Source of the DNA: Bacteroidaceae bacterium
Lineage (GTDB): Bacteria > Bacteroidota > Bacteroidia > Bacteroidales > Bacteroidaceae
DNA length: 42,715 nt
Direction: 5' to 3'
Assembly: GCA_017379075.1 (NCBI GenBank)
Contig: JAFNXL010000088.1
Span: 1 to 42,715, forward strand
The notes under the pieces were generated by a model that saw nothing but the letters and a program-made list of their open reading frames with translations, was not told the origin of the DNA and did not search any database. The translations under genes and the position numbers were made by a program. Positions within the stretch are counted from its first letter, which is position 1. Every line of letters begins with the position of its first letter. Below are positions 23,897-33,003 of this stretch, piece after piece.

Positions 23897-24351
23897 TATA
23901 TATTCGTTTTTTGGTTTTTCACTTTAAATATGGCCTTGCGCAACACAACGGGGGTGATGGCAGGGGCATGACCATCCTGCGGGAAAAAAATGACAAACTC
24001 GCCCGGACAAACAGACAGAAAGGTCTGTGGCGGACGAGTGTAGAACGAGATGTCATCTTGTTCCTGATAGGTGGCTTCTTCAAGGCTCGAAAGCGGTGCG
24101 AATCCGTGAGTTTCAGTCCCGCTAAGGGGTATCTGGATGTCTATCATCTGTCGGTGCGTCTCCACCACCGCTTCTTCCTGCGACTTGGGTTGGGCATCAG
24201 CGATGGTAAGGTATAGTTCATCGCCAATGATTGCAGTCTTGCCCAATGGCATGGAAGAGAGGTCATGCAACTGGATAAACTCCACCACTTTTGGGAAAAG
24301 AGGATTCAATCCAATATACATCTTCAGATTATCGAGCGTATCTAATATCAT
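23896..24351 (-). CDS. YhcH/YjgK/YiaL (DUF386) family protein
   Basis: The protein has 151 residues from ATG 24351 (MILDTLDNLKMY, the usual family start); a TTG four codons upstream is also in frame. Motifs are ETHRQMIDIQIPLSG (64-78, with His66) and FFPQDGHAP (122-130, with His128), the conserved metal-site region of this cupin-like fold. Relatives are linked to sugar-acid or sialic-acid metabolism and to an evolved beta-galactosidase subunit, but the reaction is uncertain. It is embedded between the MORN gene (26 bases upstream) and glgB (TAATG overlap). Confidence 0.9.
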   Translation of the reverse strand: MILDTLDNLKMYIGLNPLFPKVVEFIQLHDLSSMPLGKTAIIGDELYLTIADAQPKSQEEAVVETHRQMIDIQIPLSGTETHGFAPLSSLEEATYQEQDDISFYTRPPQTFLSVCPGEFVIFFPQDGHAPAITPVVLRKAIFKVKNQKTNI

Positions 24352-24377
24352 GTTGTATTTCAAATTCTATTATTATT

Positions 24378-25535
24378 TTACCTTTTGGCGGTATCGGCAT
24401 CGTTTTGCTGATTCTTGTCCTTCATGGGCTTTTCAATACCATTGACATAATTGACCTCGCGTACAATCTGTCCGTTCTTGTCGCGCTCAATGAAAACGCC
24501 ATGTTTGAGGTCGTCATGGAAATTGCCCTCGCTACGCAGACCTTCCTCATCTTCCATGATGCCGTGGCCTTCTTTCTTTCCTTTATTGTAAGTTCCCTTG
24601 AACTTGGCTCCGTCTGACTGGCGGAAGATGCCTTCGCCGTGCATGAGGCCTTCGCTCCACATACCATCGTAGGTGTCTCCGTTTGCCCATTTGTACTTAC
24701 CCTTTCCATGAGGCTTGTTGTGGCTCCACTCGCCATCGTACATGGCTCCGGTATGCCAAGTAAAGACGCCATGGCCGTGTTGTTCGCCCTGCAAGTAATT
24801 GCCCACGTATTTGTCTCCGTTGGCAAAGGTAAAGATACCCTCTCCGGTACGTTCACCCTTAACATAATGGCCTTCGTATGTATTGCCGTCCTGGAATTTA
24901 TATATGCCCTTTCCGTGTTGCTGGTCTTCGGCCCATTCGCCGGAATAAGACTCACCATTTGCATACTTGTACTTGCCTTTTCCGTGACGCTTGTTGTTTT
25001 TCCACTCTCCTTCGTAAATGTTACCGTCATGCCAGTCGAAAACGCCTACGCCACTCTTTTCGTCGGCCTTCCACTGACCTTTATAATAAGCACCGTTGGC
25101 GTAGGTGTAATGGCCATCACCTTCGCGCTTGTCCTCTACCCAACTTCCCACATAGCGGTCACCGTTATAGTAGAACATGGTGCCTTCGCCATGCTGGTAA
25201 TCCTTGAACCAGAGACCTTCATAGCGGTTATTGTTGGTAAAATAGTATGTACCGTTGCCATGCTGTTGTCCCTGGAACCATTCGCCTTCGTACTTCTCGC
25301 CATCGGAAAAGAGATAGACGCCCATACCTTGGCGTTTTCCTTTGACATATTGGCCGGTGTGGGTGTCACCATTAGGGAAGGTGGTGGTGCCCATGCCGTT
25401 GGGTTTGCCCTTCACCAATTCTCCCTGATACTCGCTTCCGTCAGAATAAGTATAGGTGCCTATCTTGATCTGTTGGGACCAAGCGGGAAGATGCAGCACG
25501 AGGGCTGAAAATAATATCGCTTTTCTAAATCTCAT
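24378..25535 (-). CDS. Exported MORN-repeat protein
   Basis: The protein has 385 residues, with a signal peptide (MRFRKAILFSALVLHLPAWS) followed by 13 clear 23-residue MORN repeats (~28-330) and a degenerate fourteenth (~331-353). The typical unit is YxGEWxxGxxHGxGxYxFxNGDx. The tail is charged (KDKNQQNDADTAKR). MORN repeats form an elongated beta sheet used for protein or membrane contact, and none of the residues suggests an enzyme. It starts 1 base after kdsB and sits in an operon with PBP1A and KdsB, which suggests an envelope role in the periplasm. Function is unknown. Confidence 0.9.
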   Translation of the reverse strand: MRFRKAILFSALVLHLPAWSQQIKIGTYTYSDGSEYQGELVKGKPNGMGTTTFPNGDTHTGQYVKGKRQGMGVYLFSDGEKYEGEWFQGQQHGNGTYYFTNNNRYEGLWFKDYQHGEGTMFYYNGDRYVGSWVEDKREGDGHYTYANGAYYKGQWKADEKSGVGVFDWHDGNIYEGEWKNNKRHGKGKYKYANGESYSGEWAEDQQHGKGIYKFQDGNTYEGHYVKGERTGEGIFTFANGDKYVGNYLQGEQHGHGVFTWHTGAMYDGEWSHNKPHGKGKYKWANGDTYDGMWSEGLMHGEGIFRQSDGAKFKGTYNKGKKEGHGIMEDEEGLRSEGNFHDDLKHGVFIERDKNGQIVREVNYVNGIEKPMKDKNQQNDADTAKR

Positions 25536-25536
25536 T

Positions 25537-26292
25537 TCAATACTTTAAATCTTTCAAATAGGCTTCTGCCTTTTCAAGGTCCTCAGGCGTGTCAATGCCG
25601 ATGGTCTCGATGTCTGTAACGCCCACACGGATGGTGTAGCCGTTTTCGAGCCAACGAAGTTGTTCCAAAGACTCGGCTTGCTCCAGAACGCCTTGAGGTA
25701 AGGATGTAATGTCCCGCAAAACAGAAGCGCGGTAGCCATAAAGGCCGATGTGCTTGTAGAATGTGTGCACACCAAGCCAATCCTTTTCATCCACACCACG
25801 CAAATAAGGGATGACGCTGCGACTAAAGTAGATAGCCTGCATACGGCTATTGAACACCACCTTTGGCGAGTTGGGATTCTTGAGCGCATCAAGTCCATCG
25901 CTAAACGTAAAGGGCTTTACAAGGGTGGCAATGTCTGTACTTTTGTGGTCAAAACAAGCCTTGAGGGCTTCCAATTGGCTCTTACGGATAAAGGGTTCAT
26001 CGCCTTGGATATTAATCACCACATCGTACCCCTCTCCCACTTTACTATAAGCCTCATAGCAACGATCTGTTCCGCTGCGATGCTCGGTACTGGTCATCAC
26101 TACTTTTCCACCAAATTCCTCAACAGTCTTTCTTATGCGTTCATCATCTGTACAAACGTAAACCTTGTCCATTACTATGCTAACCTGTTCATAAACGCGC
26201 TGGATAACGGGTTTACCACCAAGCATTGCCAAGGGTTTGGCCGGGAATCGGGTGCTGGCATATCGTGCGGGTATCAGTCCTATGAATTTCAT
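25537..26292 (-). CDS. kdsB: 3-deoxy-manno-octulosonate cytidylyltransferase (CMP-KDO synthetase)
   Basis: KdsB activates KDO with CTP to give CMP-KDO for the lipopolysaccharide inner core. The 251-residue protein matches the family length. It has [20 protein letters not shown] (8-27), [10 protein letters not shown], the S/T-rich [11 protein letters not shown], and the magnesium-binding [10 protein letters not shown], followed by the typical [11 protein letters not shown] and [11 protein letters not shown]. It lies 37 bases downstream of the pbp1A gene and 1 base upstream of the MORN gene, in one cytoplasm-to-envelope operon. Confidence 0.96.
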   Translation of the reverse strand: MKFIGLIPARYASTRFPAKPLAMLGGKPVIQRVYEQVSIVMDKVYVCTDDERIRKTVEEFGGKVVMTSTEHRSGTDRCYEAYSKVGEGYDVVINIQGDEPFIRKSQLEALKACFDHKSTDIATLVKPFTFSDGLDALKNPNSPKVVFNSRMQAIYFSRSVIPYLRGVDEKDWLGVHTFYKHIGLYGYRASVLRDITSLPQGVLEQAESLEQLRWLENGYTIRVGVTDIETIGIDTPEDLEKAEAYLKDLKY

Positions 26293-26329
26293 TTAATCTT
26301 TCTGTATTCTCAAAATTATAATTCTGTTT

Positions 26330-28672
26330 TCAATTGGCCATTTCATCAAGACCAACCTGTTCTACTCCTTCAAGTATTTCACCTTCTTCGCCCTCGCCAT
26401 AAACGTTGGCGCAAGGGTCAAAACCTGGTGGAATGTCAAACTTGTCCTCTGGACTATAACCAAGCGTATTGTCGGCATAAACCTTATTGAGGAAGTTGGC
26501 CACTATGGGAAGGGCAGAGTTGGCTCCTTGACCTAATGCCATGCTTGCAAAATGGATATCTCTTTCATCACCACCAACCCATGCACCGAAACTGAGCGTG
26601 GGCGTATAACCTATAAACCATCCGTCGGAGTTATCATTGGTGGTTCCTGTCTTACCACCCATATCAGCCATAATCTTGTAGCGGTTACGCATACGAGATC
26701 CTGTACCTCCATTCATTACGCCCTGCATAAGGACAATCATCTTATAAGCGGCTTCTTCAGAAATCACCTCTCTTACACGGGGAGCGAACTGTGCCACGAT
26801 ATTGCCATCACTATCCTCAATGTGGGTAACAAGGAGCGGACTACGGCGCACACCCTTCATGGGGAAAGCGGTATAGGCACTTACCATCTCTGACACTGAA
26901 ATGTCACAAGGACCAAGACAAAGCGAGATGGAAGGATGGATGTCCTGATTTACAACTCCGAACTCGTGAATTAGACGTACAAGCGCATCGGGTGACAATT
27001 GGCTCATGAGGTAAGCGGAAATCCAGTTGTTACTTTGTGCCAGTCCCCACTTAAGTGTAACCATTTCACCATAGCGGCTACTTCCTGCATTGCGGGGTGT
27101 CCAGGTCTTTCCATCGGGCAAATTATAGGTTTGTTGCACGTTGGGAGCCAAATCGCAGGGACTCCAACCACTCTCCATTGCAAGGGCATAGAGATAGGGT
27201 TTGATTGTAGAACCAACTTGACGGCGTCCCTGCATACACATATCATACTGGAAATGGGTGAAATCCACACCTCCGACATAAGCTTTCACATGACCGGTCT
27301 CGTTTTCCATGCACATAAATCCGGTGCGAAGGAATTCCTTATAGTACTTAATACTGTCAAGGGGAGTCATGATGGTGTCCACCTCGCCCTTGCTCGTATA
27401 AACGGTCATCTCGGACGGGGTTTCAAAGGTCTTCATAATTTCCTCATGACTATGGCCGTTGGCTTTCATAGTAACATAACGTCCACTTTGACGCACAGCG
27501 CGCTGAAGATTGTCCTTGACCTGTTTGGCAGGTAAGCCAGAATAGTATGGACGGTTTTTGTTTCGGCGTTGTTCTTTTTCAAAAGCAGGTTGCAACACGT
27601 TTACTACGTGTGAATCTACGGCCAGCTCAGCATAGGCCTGCATGCGGCTATCAAGAGTGGTATGTACCTTCAGACCATCGGTATAGATGTTGTAGGGCTT
27701 GCCATCACGGTTCATATTTTTGTTACACCATCCGTAAAGGGGATTGGTCTCCCACGCCAAAGAATCTTCATAAAACAACTGAGCTTGCCAAGAAGCATAC
27801 TGTTTGCGTTCTGGTTTACGAGCCATCAGCATTCGACGCAAATAGTCACGCAAATAAGTTCCCATACCTTGTTTGTGGTCAACGCGGTGGAAATCAAGTT
27901 TCAGAGGTTCAAGAATAAGTTTGTCATACTCTTCTTGGGAAAGATAACCAGCACGCTTCATTTGCCCTAACACCACATTGCGGCGTTCTTGACAGCGTTC
28001 GGGCTTACGGACGGGATTGAAGTAACTTGGATTTTTGCACATACCAACTAAAGTGGCTGCCTCATTAAGGGTAAGGTCTTTGGGTTCCTTTCCAAAATAG
28101 GTCTTTGCTGCCGTCTTGATCCCTACGGCATTATGGAGAAAATCAAAATGGTTAAGATACATGGTGATGATTTCCTCCTTCGTATAATGCCTTTCTATCT
28201 TGAGGGAAATCACCCACTCTATGGGTTTCTGCAAAGCGCGTTCACGTACAGAACCAGCAGTCCCTGAATAGAGTTGCTTAACCAATTGCTGGGTAATGGT
28301 GCTTCCTCCACCGGCACTTTTTTGCCTGAGTAACAATGTTTTTACCGCCACACGCAATAAAGCGCGGAAATCAATACCAGAATGTTCTTCAAAACGTTCA
28401 TCTTCAGTGGCTATCAAGGCCTGTACAAGATAAGGGGGAAGGTCAGCATAGTCAACAAAGATACGATTAGCCTTGCTATAACTCCAAGTTCCAATGAGTT
28501 TGCCATCAGATGAAAGAATCTGACTGGCATACTTGTCTACGGGGTTTTCAAGCTGCTGAAGGTCGGGCATGTAACCGATTTTTCCTTCAGAGATGGCATA
28601 AAATGTATAAGATACGGCACCAATTGCCAATATAAAGATTACCCAAAGGGTAAAAATAAATTTCTTGCGCAT
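26330..28672 (-). CDS. Class A penicillin-binding protein (PBP1A-like, bifunctional)
   Basis: The enzyme polymerises lipid II and cross-links peptidoglycan. The 780-residue protein has one N-terminal membrane helix (5-27). Its GT51 domain carries catalytic Glu90 in ATEDERFEEHSGID, GGSTITQQLVKQLY (122-135) and ERHYTKEEIITMYLN. The transpeptidase domain carries SxxK Ser488-Lys491 (GSTIK), SNN (547-549) and KTGTT (674-678). The C-terminal tail is acidic. It is the first gene of the kdsB-MORN-yhcH-glgB operon and is divergent from pyrB. Confidence 0.96.
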   Translation of the reverse strand: MRKKFIFTLWVIFILAIGAVSYTFYAISEGKIGYMPDLQQLENPVDKYASQILSSDGKLIGTWSYSKANRIFVDYADLPPYLVQALIATEDERFEEHSGIDFRALLRVAVKTLLLRQKSAGGGSTITQQLVKQLYSGTAGSVRERALQKPIEWVISLKIERHYTKEEIITMYLNHFDFLHNAVGIKTAAKTYFGKEPKDLTLNEAATLVGMCKNPSYFNPVRKPERCQERRNVVLGQMKRAGYLSQEEYDKLILEPLKLDFHRVDHKQGMGTYLRDYLRRMLMARKPERKQYASWQAQLFYEDSLAWETNPLYGWCNKNMNRDGKPYNIYTDGLKVHTTLDSRMQAYAELAVDSHVVNVLQPAFEKEQRRNKNRPYYSGLPAKQVKDNLQRAVRQSGRYVTMKANGHSHEEIMKTFETPSEMTVYTSKGEVDTIMTPLDSIKYYKEFLRTGFMCMENETGHVKAYVGGVDFTHFQYDMCMQGRRQVGSTIKPYLYALAMESGWSPCDLAPNVQQTYNLPDGKTWTPRNAGSSRYGEMVTLKWGLAQSNNWISAYLMSQLSPDALVRLIHEFGVVNQDIHPSISLCLGPCDISVSEMVSAYTAFPMKGVRRSPLLVTHIEDSDGNIVAQFAPRVREVISEEAAYKMIVLMQGVMNGGTGSRMRNRYKIMADMGGKTGTTNDNSDGWFIGYTPTLSFGAWVGGDERDIHFASMALGQGANSALPIVANFLNKVYADNTLGYSPEDKFDIPPGFDPCANVYGEGEEGEILEGVEQVGLDEMAN

Positions 28673-28698
28673 TCTAAAATAGATACCTAATTAGGTCA

Positions 28699-28706
28699 CA
28701 AAGATA
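28699..28706 (-). promoter_or_regulatory. -7 box for the pbp1A operon
   Basis: TATCTTTG on the minus strand fits TAnnTTTG and lies 27 bases before the PBP start. No TTTG is found at the expected -33 distance, so the promoter is incomplete on sequence alone. Confidence 0.45.
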
Positions 28707-28775
28707 TGAAGTTTTTTTTATATAATGAAGGACATATGGAAAAATTTGAAAAATATGAGGAAAACTAGCATAATA

Positions 28776-28807
28776 GTTGGCCAATAATACTTTTTTATGT
28801 AATTTTG
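28776..28807 (+). promoter_or_regulatory. Promoter of the pyrB-pyrI-glyA unit
   Basis: GTTG (28776-28779, one base from TTTG), a 20-base spacer and TAATTTTG (28800-28807) match the Bacteroidota pattern. The leader would be ~30 bases. No attenuator hairpin is seen. Confidence 0.65.
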
Positions 28808-28845
28808 AAGTCCGAAAGAAAATTTGCATAATAATTCTTTAGTTT

Positions 28846-29793
28846 ATGGAAAATAGAAGCTTGGTCAACATCGCCCAGCACTCAAAGGAAAAAATCCTGT
28901 ACCTTCTGGAAATGGCACAGGAATTTGAGAAACATCCCAATCGCAAGATTTTGAACGGGAAAGTGGTAGCCACCCTATTCTTCGAGCCCAGTACCAGAAC
29001 TCGCCTCAGTTTTGAGACGGCAGCAAACAGGCTCGGTGCAAGGGTTATCGGATTTGCCGACCCCAAAGTTACTAGTGGAACCAAAGGCGAAACACTGAAA
29101 GATACCATCATGATGGTTTCCAATTATGCAGATATCATCGTGATGCGTCACTATCTGGAAGGTGCGGCACAATATGCAAGCGAAATAGCCCCCGTACCCA
29201 TAGTAAACGCCGGAGACGGCGCCAACCAGCACCCCAGCCAGACCATGCTTGACCTTTATTCCATACAGAAAACTCAGGGTACGCTTGAAAATCTGAACAT
29301 CTATTTGGTTGGCGACTTGAAGTATGGACGTACAGTACACAGTCTGATAACTGCCATGAGGCATTTCAATCCCTGCTTCCATTTCATTGCTCCCGATGAG
29401 TTGGCAATGCCCGAATACTATAAAATGTATTGCGAAAAAATGGGTATCCGCTATTATGAGACCAAGGAATTCAATGCAGAGACCATTGCTGATGCAGACA
29501 TCATCTATATGACACGCGTCCAGAGAGAACGATTCACCGACTTAATGGAATATGAGCGCGTTAAGGATAGCTATCTACTCAAAGAAGACATGTTGTTCCG
29601 CGCCAGAGGAAACATGAAGATACTGCATCCCCTGCCCCGCGTGAATGAAATTGAATATTCAATTGACGACACCAAATATGCCTATTATTTCCAACAGGCA
29701 CACAATGGACTTTTTGCCAGACAGGCACTTATCTGCGATGCCTTGGGCATAACGCTGGATGACATTAAGAACGACAAAACCATCATCTTATGA
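28846..29793 (+). CDS. pyrB: Aspartate carbamoyltransferase, catalytic chain
   Basis: PyrB joins carbamoyl phosphate and aspartate in the first committed step of pyrimidine synthesis. The 315-residue protein has the carbamoyl-phosphate loop [12 protein letters not shown] (47-58), the adjacent-subunit loop [12 protein letters not shown] (76-87), the [10 protein letters not shown] segment, the aspartate loop MTRVQRERF and HPLPRVNEI. pyrI overlaps its end by 4 bases (ATGA), so the two chains should be made in step to form the allosteric holoenzyme. Confidence 0.97.
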   Translation: MENRSLVNIAQHSKEKILYLLEMAQEFEKHPNRKILNGKVVATLFFEPSTRTRLSFETAANRLGARVIGFADPKVTSGTKGETLKDTIMMVSNYADIIVMRHYLEGAAQYASEIAPVPIVNAGDGANQHPSQTMLDLYSIQKTQGTLENLNIYLVGDLKYGRTVHSLITAMRHFNPCFHFIAPDELAMPEYYKMYCEKMGIRYYETKEFNAETIADADIIYMTRVQRERFTDLMEYERVKDSYLLKEDMLFRARGNMKILHPLPRVNEIEYSIDDTKYAYYFQQAHNGLFARQALICDALGITLDDIKNDKTIIL

Positions 29794-30245
29794 AAAGACA
29801 AGAACTGCAAGTGGCTGCATTGAAGAACGGTACAGTCATCGACCATATTCCCTCAGCAAAGGTTTTTGAAGTAATCAACCTACTGCACCTATATTCTGTT
29901 GAAGCCCCAATTACCATCGGATACAATCTGAAAAGCGAGAAGATGGGCAACAAGGGCATCATCAAGGTTGCAGACAAATTCTTTTCTGATGAAGAACTGA
30001 ATCAGCTTTCAGTCATCACCCCCAACGTCACACTCTGTATCATCAGAGATTATGAAGTGGTAGAAAAGAAGACGGTGAGAATGCCAGAACTGCTAACCGG
30101 AATTGTAAAATGCCCCAACCCAAAATGTATAACCAATAATGAACCCATGAAGACACGCCTGCACGTTTTGGACAAGGAACAAGGAATCCTGCAATGCCAT
30201 TACTGCAACAAGGAAGTAAAAGTTGAAAATGTAAAATTAGTATAA
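29790..30245 (+). CDS. pyrI: Aspartate carbamoyltransferase, regulatory chain
   Basis: PyrI binds CTP/ATP and confers allosteric control on PyrB. The 151-residue protein has an N-terminal nucleotide-binding domain ([16 protein letters not shown]) and a C-terminal zinc site formed by Cys108, Cys113, Cys136 and Cys139 (CPNPKC and CHYC), which contacts PyrB. It overlaps pyrB by 4 bases, and glyA follows after 15 bases. Confidence 0.97.
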   Translation: MKRQELQVAALKNGTVIDHIPSAKVFEVINLLHLYSVEAPITIGYNLKSEKMGNKGIIKVADKFFSDEELNQLSVITPNVTLCIIRDYEVVEKKTVRMPELLTGIVKCPNPKCITNNEPMKTRLHVLDKEQGILQCHYCNKEVKVENVKLV

Positions 30246-30260
30246 AATAAAAACAAATCA

Positions 30261-31541
30261 ATGAACAGAGACAATACTGTTTTTCAGTTGATTGAAAACG
30301 AACATCAACGACAACTGCGTGGAATCGAGCTCATTGCGAGTGAGAATTTTGTAAGCGACCAGGTAATGGAAGCTATGGGTTCATACCTAACAAACAAATA
30401 CGCAGAGGGTTATCCCGGCAAAAGATATTACGGTGGTTGCCAGGTGGTAGACCAGGTAGAACAACTTGCCATTGACCGCGTTAAGGAACTTTTCGGTGCC
30501 GAATACGCAAACGTACAGCCCCATAGCGGTGCTCAGGCAAATGCTGCCGTATTCTTAGCTGTGATGAACCCTGGAGATACATTCATGGGACTTAACCTTG
30601 ACCACGGTGGCCACCTCTCACACGGATCATTGGTAAATACTAGCGGACTCATCTACAAGCCCGTTGGTTACAACCTCAACAAGGAGACCGGACGTGTTGA
30701 CTATGACGAAATGGAAAGACTTGCATTGGAATGCAAGCCAAAGATGATTATCGGTGGAGGATCTGCATATAGCCGCGAGTGGGACTATGTACGAATGAGA
30801 GAAATTGCCGACAAGGTTGGAGCCATTTTGATGATTGACATGGCACACCCCGCAGGACTTATTGCCGCAGGCGTATTGGAAAATCCTGTAAAGTATGCAC
30901 ATATCGTAACCAGTACCACCCACAAAACCCTTCGAGGCCCCCGCGGTGGAATCATCCTTATGGGCAAAGACTTCCCCAACCCATGGGGAAAGACCACTCC
31001 AAAGGGCGAAGTAAAGATGATGTCTGCATTACTCAACAGCGCTGTCTTCCCTGGTATCCAGGGCGGACCTTTGGAACATGTAATCGCAGCTAAAGCCGTT
31101 GCTTTCGGCGAAGCGCTTCAACCCGAATTCAAAGAATGGGCAAAGCAGGTCAAGGCAAACGCTGCTGTACTGGCAGATGAACTGACCAAGCGTGGATTCC
31201 ACATCGTAAGCGGTGGTACAGACAACCACTCCATGTTGGTAGACTTACGCAGCAAATATCCCGAACTGACCGGTAAAGTTGCCGAGAAAGCACTGGTAGC
31301 AGCAGACCTCACCGTAAACAAGAACATGGTTCCATTCGATAGCCGTAGCGCATTCCAGACCAGCGGAATCCGTCTTGGAACTCCTGCCATCACCACACGC
31401 GGTGCAAAGGAAGACCTTATGGTCAAGATTGCAGAGTTTATCGAACGTGTGCTAAACGCTCCCGAGGATGAAACCGTCATTGCACAGGTTCGTAGCGAGG
31501 TTAACGAGATAATGAAAGACTACCCCTTGTTTGCTTACTAA
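30261..31541 (+). CDS. glyA: Serine hydroxymethyltransferase
   Basis: GlyA converts serine and tetrahydrofolate to glycine and methylene-THF. The 426-residue protein has the PLP Lys222 in [15 protein letters not shown] and Asp193/His196 in [10 protein letters not shown]. Other marks are the substrate loops [12 protein letters not shown] (21-32) and [14 protein letters not shown] (47-60). It follows pyrI by 15 bases, linking pyrimidine synthesis with one-carbon supply, and is ended by the terminator at 31571-31609. Confidence 0.97.
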   Translation: MNRDNTVFQLIENEHQRQLRGIELIASENFVSDQVMEAMGSYLTNKYAEGYPGKRYYGGCQVVDQVEQLAIDRVKELFGAEYANVQPHSGAQANAAVFLAVMNPGDTFMGLNLDHGGHLSHGSLVNTSGLIYKPVGYNLNKETGRVDYDEMERLALECKPKMIIGGGSAYSREWDYVRMREIADKVGAILMIDMAHPAGLIAAGVLENPVKYAHIVTSTTHKTLRGPRGGIILMGKDFPNPWGKTTPKGEVKMMSALLNSAVFPGIQGGPLEHVIAAKAVAFGEALQPEFKEWAKQVKANAAVLADELTKRGFHIVSGGTDNHSMLVDLRSKYPELTGKVAEKALVAADLTVNKNMVPFDSRSAFQTSGIRLGTPAITTRGAKEDLMVKIAEFIERVLNAPEDETVIAQVRSEVNEIMKDYPLFAY

Positions 31542-31570
31542 TATCCAGTAACAAATAATCAACCCATAAG

Positions 31571-31609
31571 CAGGCCAAGACAAAACAAATCTTGGTCTGT
31601 TTTCTTTTT
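31571..31609 (+). terminator. Intrinsic terminator of the pyrB-pyrI-glyA unit
   Basis: CAGGCCAAGA (31571-31580) pairs with TCTTGGTCTG (31590-31599), with one G-T pair and a 9-base loop, followed by TTTTCTTTTT. Confidence 0.85.
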
Positions 31610-31629
31610 ATAGACAACTGTATATGGAC

Positions 31630-31660
31630 AAAAAAGAGGCTAACAATTCATTGCAGCCTC
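31630..31660 (-). terminator. Intrinsic terminator of the gyrA-TPR unit
   Basis: On the minus strand GAGGCT (31655-31660) pairs with AGCCTC (31636-31641), followed by six T (31630-31635). It lies 23 bases past the stop of the last gene. Confidence 0.7.
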
Positions 31661-31682
31661 ATTTTCGATTATACGCTTAATG

Positions 31683-32924
31683 TTATTTCATTTTCTTTAA
31701 TACCGCATCAATCTCATCAAACTCCTTACCCATATTAAGGTTGAGATAAATTCTATATAGCGGAGAAGCCCAGCGAGCGGAATTTTCTGGTTGAAGTTGT
31801 CGTACTTTTTCCATGCATGGACGCGCCGACTGATAAAGACTTTGAATGACTCGTCGGTCTTCTATACACTTTGGATCTTTCAAATCGTTACATGCATCTT
31901 GTTGGGCAATAAGTGCTAGGTTGCAAAAGGAAAGGCCTTTATTATAATATGCATCGGCATAATTCTTATCGCGTATTATACACGAGTCACTAAATTGAAT
32001 GCAGTTCTGGTAGTCTTCCTTACCCAAAGACAACAAACTCTTTGCATACCAGAAAAGAGGCTTCTCATGGTGCACATCCAATAACGAATCTGCAAGCGCC
32101 AAACCTTGTTCATATTGATGATGCGTATTATACCAATCCAAGAGATTAAGAAAAAAATAGTCGTGCTCGGGATAACGTTTCACGCCCGTATTCAATTCCT
32201 TAAGCCAATTCTTCTCATCGTTTTGCCAAACATAGGTTCTGGCTTTGTATTCCTGCAAGATAGGCTTTTGCGCACTATCGGCCCAAGCAATTGCCGCATC
32301 GATATAGCGACGTGTGTTAACGGGATTCTTGGCATTATATGCACAAATGGTTGCCCAATACGACACGCGTGGAATAATGGTATCTTTGGGATTCCTATTC
32401 GTTTTCAGATACGCATCCATATAATCAAAGGCAACAGGATATGCCTTTTTCTTCATTTGGAAGATTCCGCCGTTGAGGAGATTTTTACGATGTTTCTTCA
32501 TGAGAGAAGCCACATCTGACTGGTACTTTCTCTTTACCACACCTTTAGCATTAGGTATCATATCTACGCTATCACAACGCATCAGATGCTGATACATTTG
32601 AAGCGTTGTGGCGAAGAATGCCACTGTGTCATATTGCTGCTTCAAATAGGCGTTTCGATTATGAACTCCGTTAAGGTTTTGTTGAAGCAATGCCGCGGTA
32701 TAATATATGCGCGCACGGTCTTTATTATCCACATCTTCACGTGGAAGTGCGGCTAAGAGCCCCTTTTCTGCAGGATCGTGATTGTTACTGTTTTTCAAGG
32801 CCAGTTTAGCGGTTTTGAATAAGGTCCTTAATTTTACGGGCTGCTCTTTCTTGTCTTTCTTATCGGCAGAACCAACAGAAAGGGCAAAAGTGAAGAGCGC
32901 CAAAATAATCAAATATCTTTTCAT
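31683..32924 (-). CDS. Exported helical-repeat (TPR-like) protein
   Basis: The protein has 413 residues from ATG 32924; a TTG two codons upstream is in frame. A signal peptide (MKRYLIILALFTFALSVGSA) is followed by helix-turn-helix units typical of tetratricopeptide repeats, clearest at ~270-345 (ALADSLLDVHHEKPLFWYAK; ADAYYNKGLSFCNLAL). TPR proteins scaffold protein complexes. It resembles its upstream neighbour in design (exported, all-helical, ~415-440 residues) and may be a distant paralogue. It is the last gene after gyrA, separated from the preceding gene by a 10-bp hairpin. Function is unknown. Confidence 0.8.
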   Translation of the reverse strand: MKRYLIILALFTFALSVGSADKKDKKEQPVKLRTLFKTAKLALKNSNNHDPAEKGLLAALPREDVDNKDRARIYYTAALLQQNLNGVHNRNAYLKQQYDTVAFFATTLQMYQHLMRCDSVDMIPNAKGVVKRKYQSDVASLMKKHRKNLLNGGIFQMKKKAYPVAFDYMDAYLKTNRNPKDTIIPRVSYWATICAYNAKNPVNTRRYIDAAIAWADSAQKPILQEYKARTYVWQNDEKNWLKELNTGVKRYPEHDYFFLNLLDWYNTHHQYEQGLALADSLLDVHHEKPLFWYAKSLLSLGKEDYQNCIQFSDSCIIRDKNYADAYYNKGLSFCNLALIAQQDACNDLKDPKCIEDRRVIQSLYQSARPCMEKVRQLQPENSARWASPLYRIYLNLNMGKEFDEIDAVLKKMK

Positions 32925-32954
32925 TTCCAACTTCTTTACCTTATTATATATATT

Positions 32955-32981
32955 GTGGGGCGAGATTCAGCCTCGCCCCAC
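32955..32981. other. Perfect 10-bp hairpin between the two TPR genes
   Basis: GTGGGGCGAG (32955-32964) and CTCGCCCCAC (32972-32981) enclose a 7-base loop. The minus-strand side is not followed by a T run, so it is not a standard terminator. It could protect or punctuate the mRNA, lowering expression of the last gene. Confidence 0.7.
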
Positions 32982-33003
32982 ATGAAATCAAATAAAATGT
33001 TTC

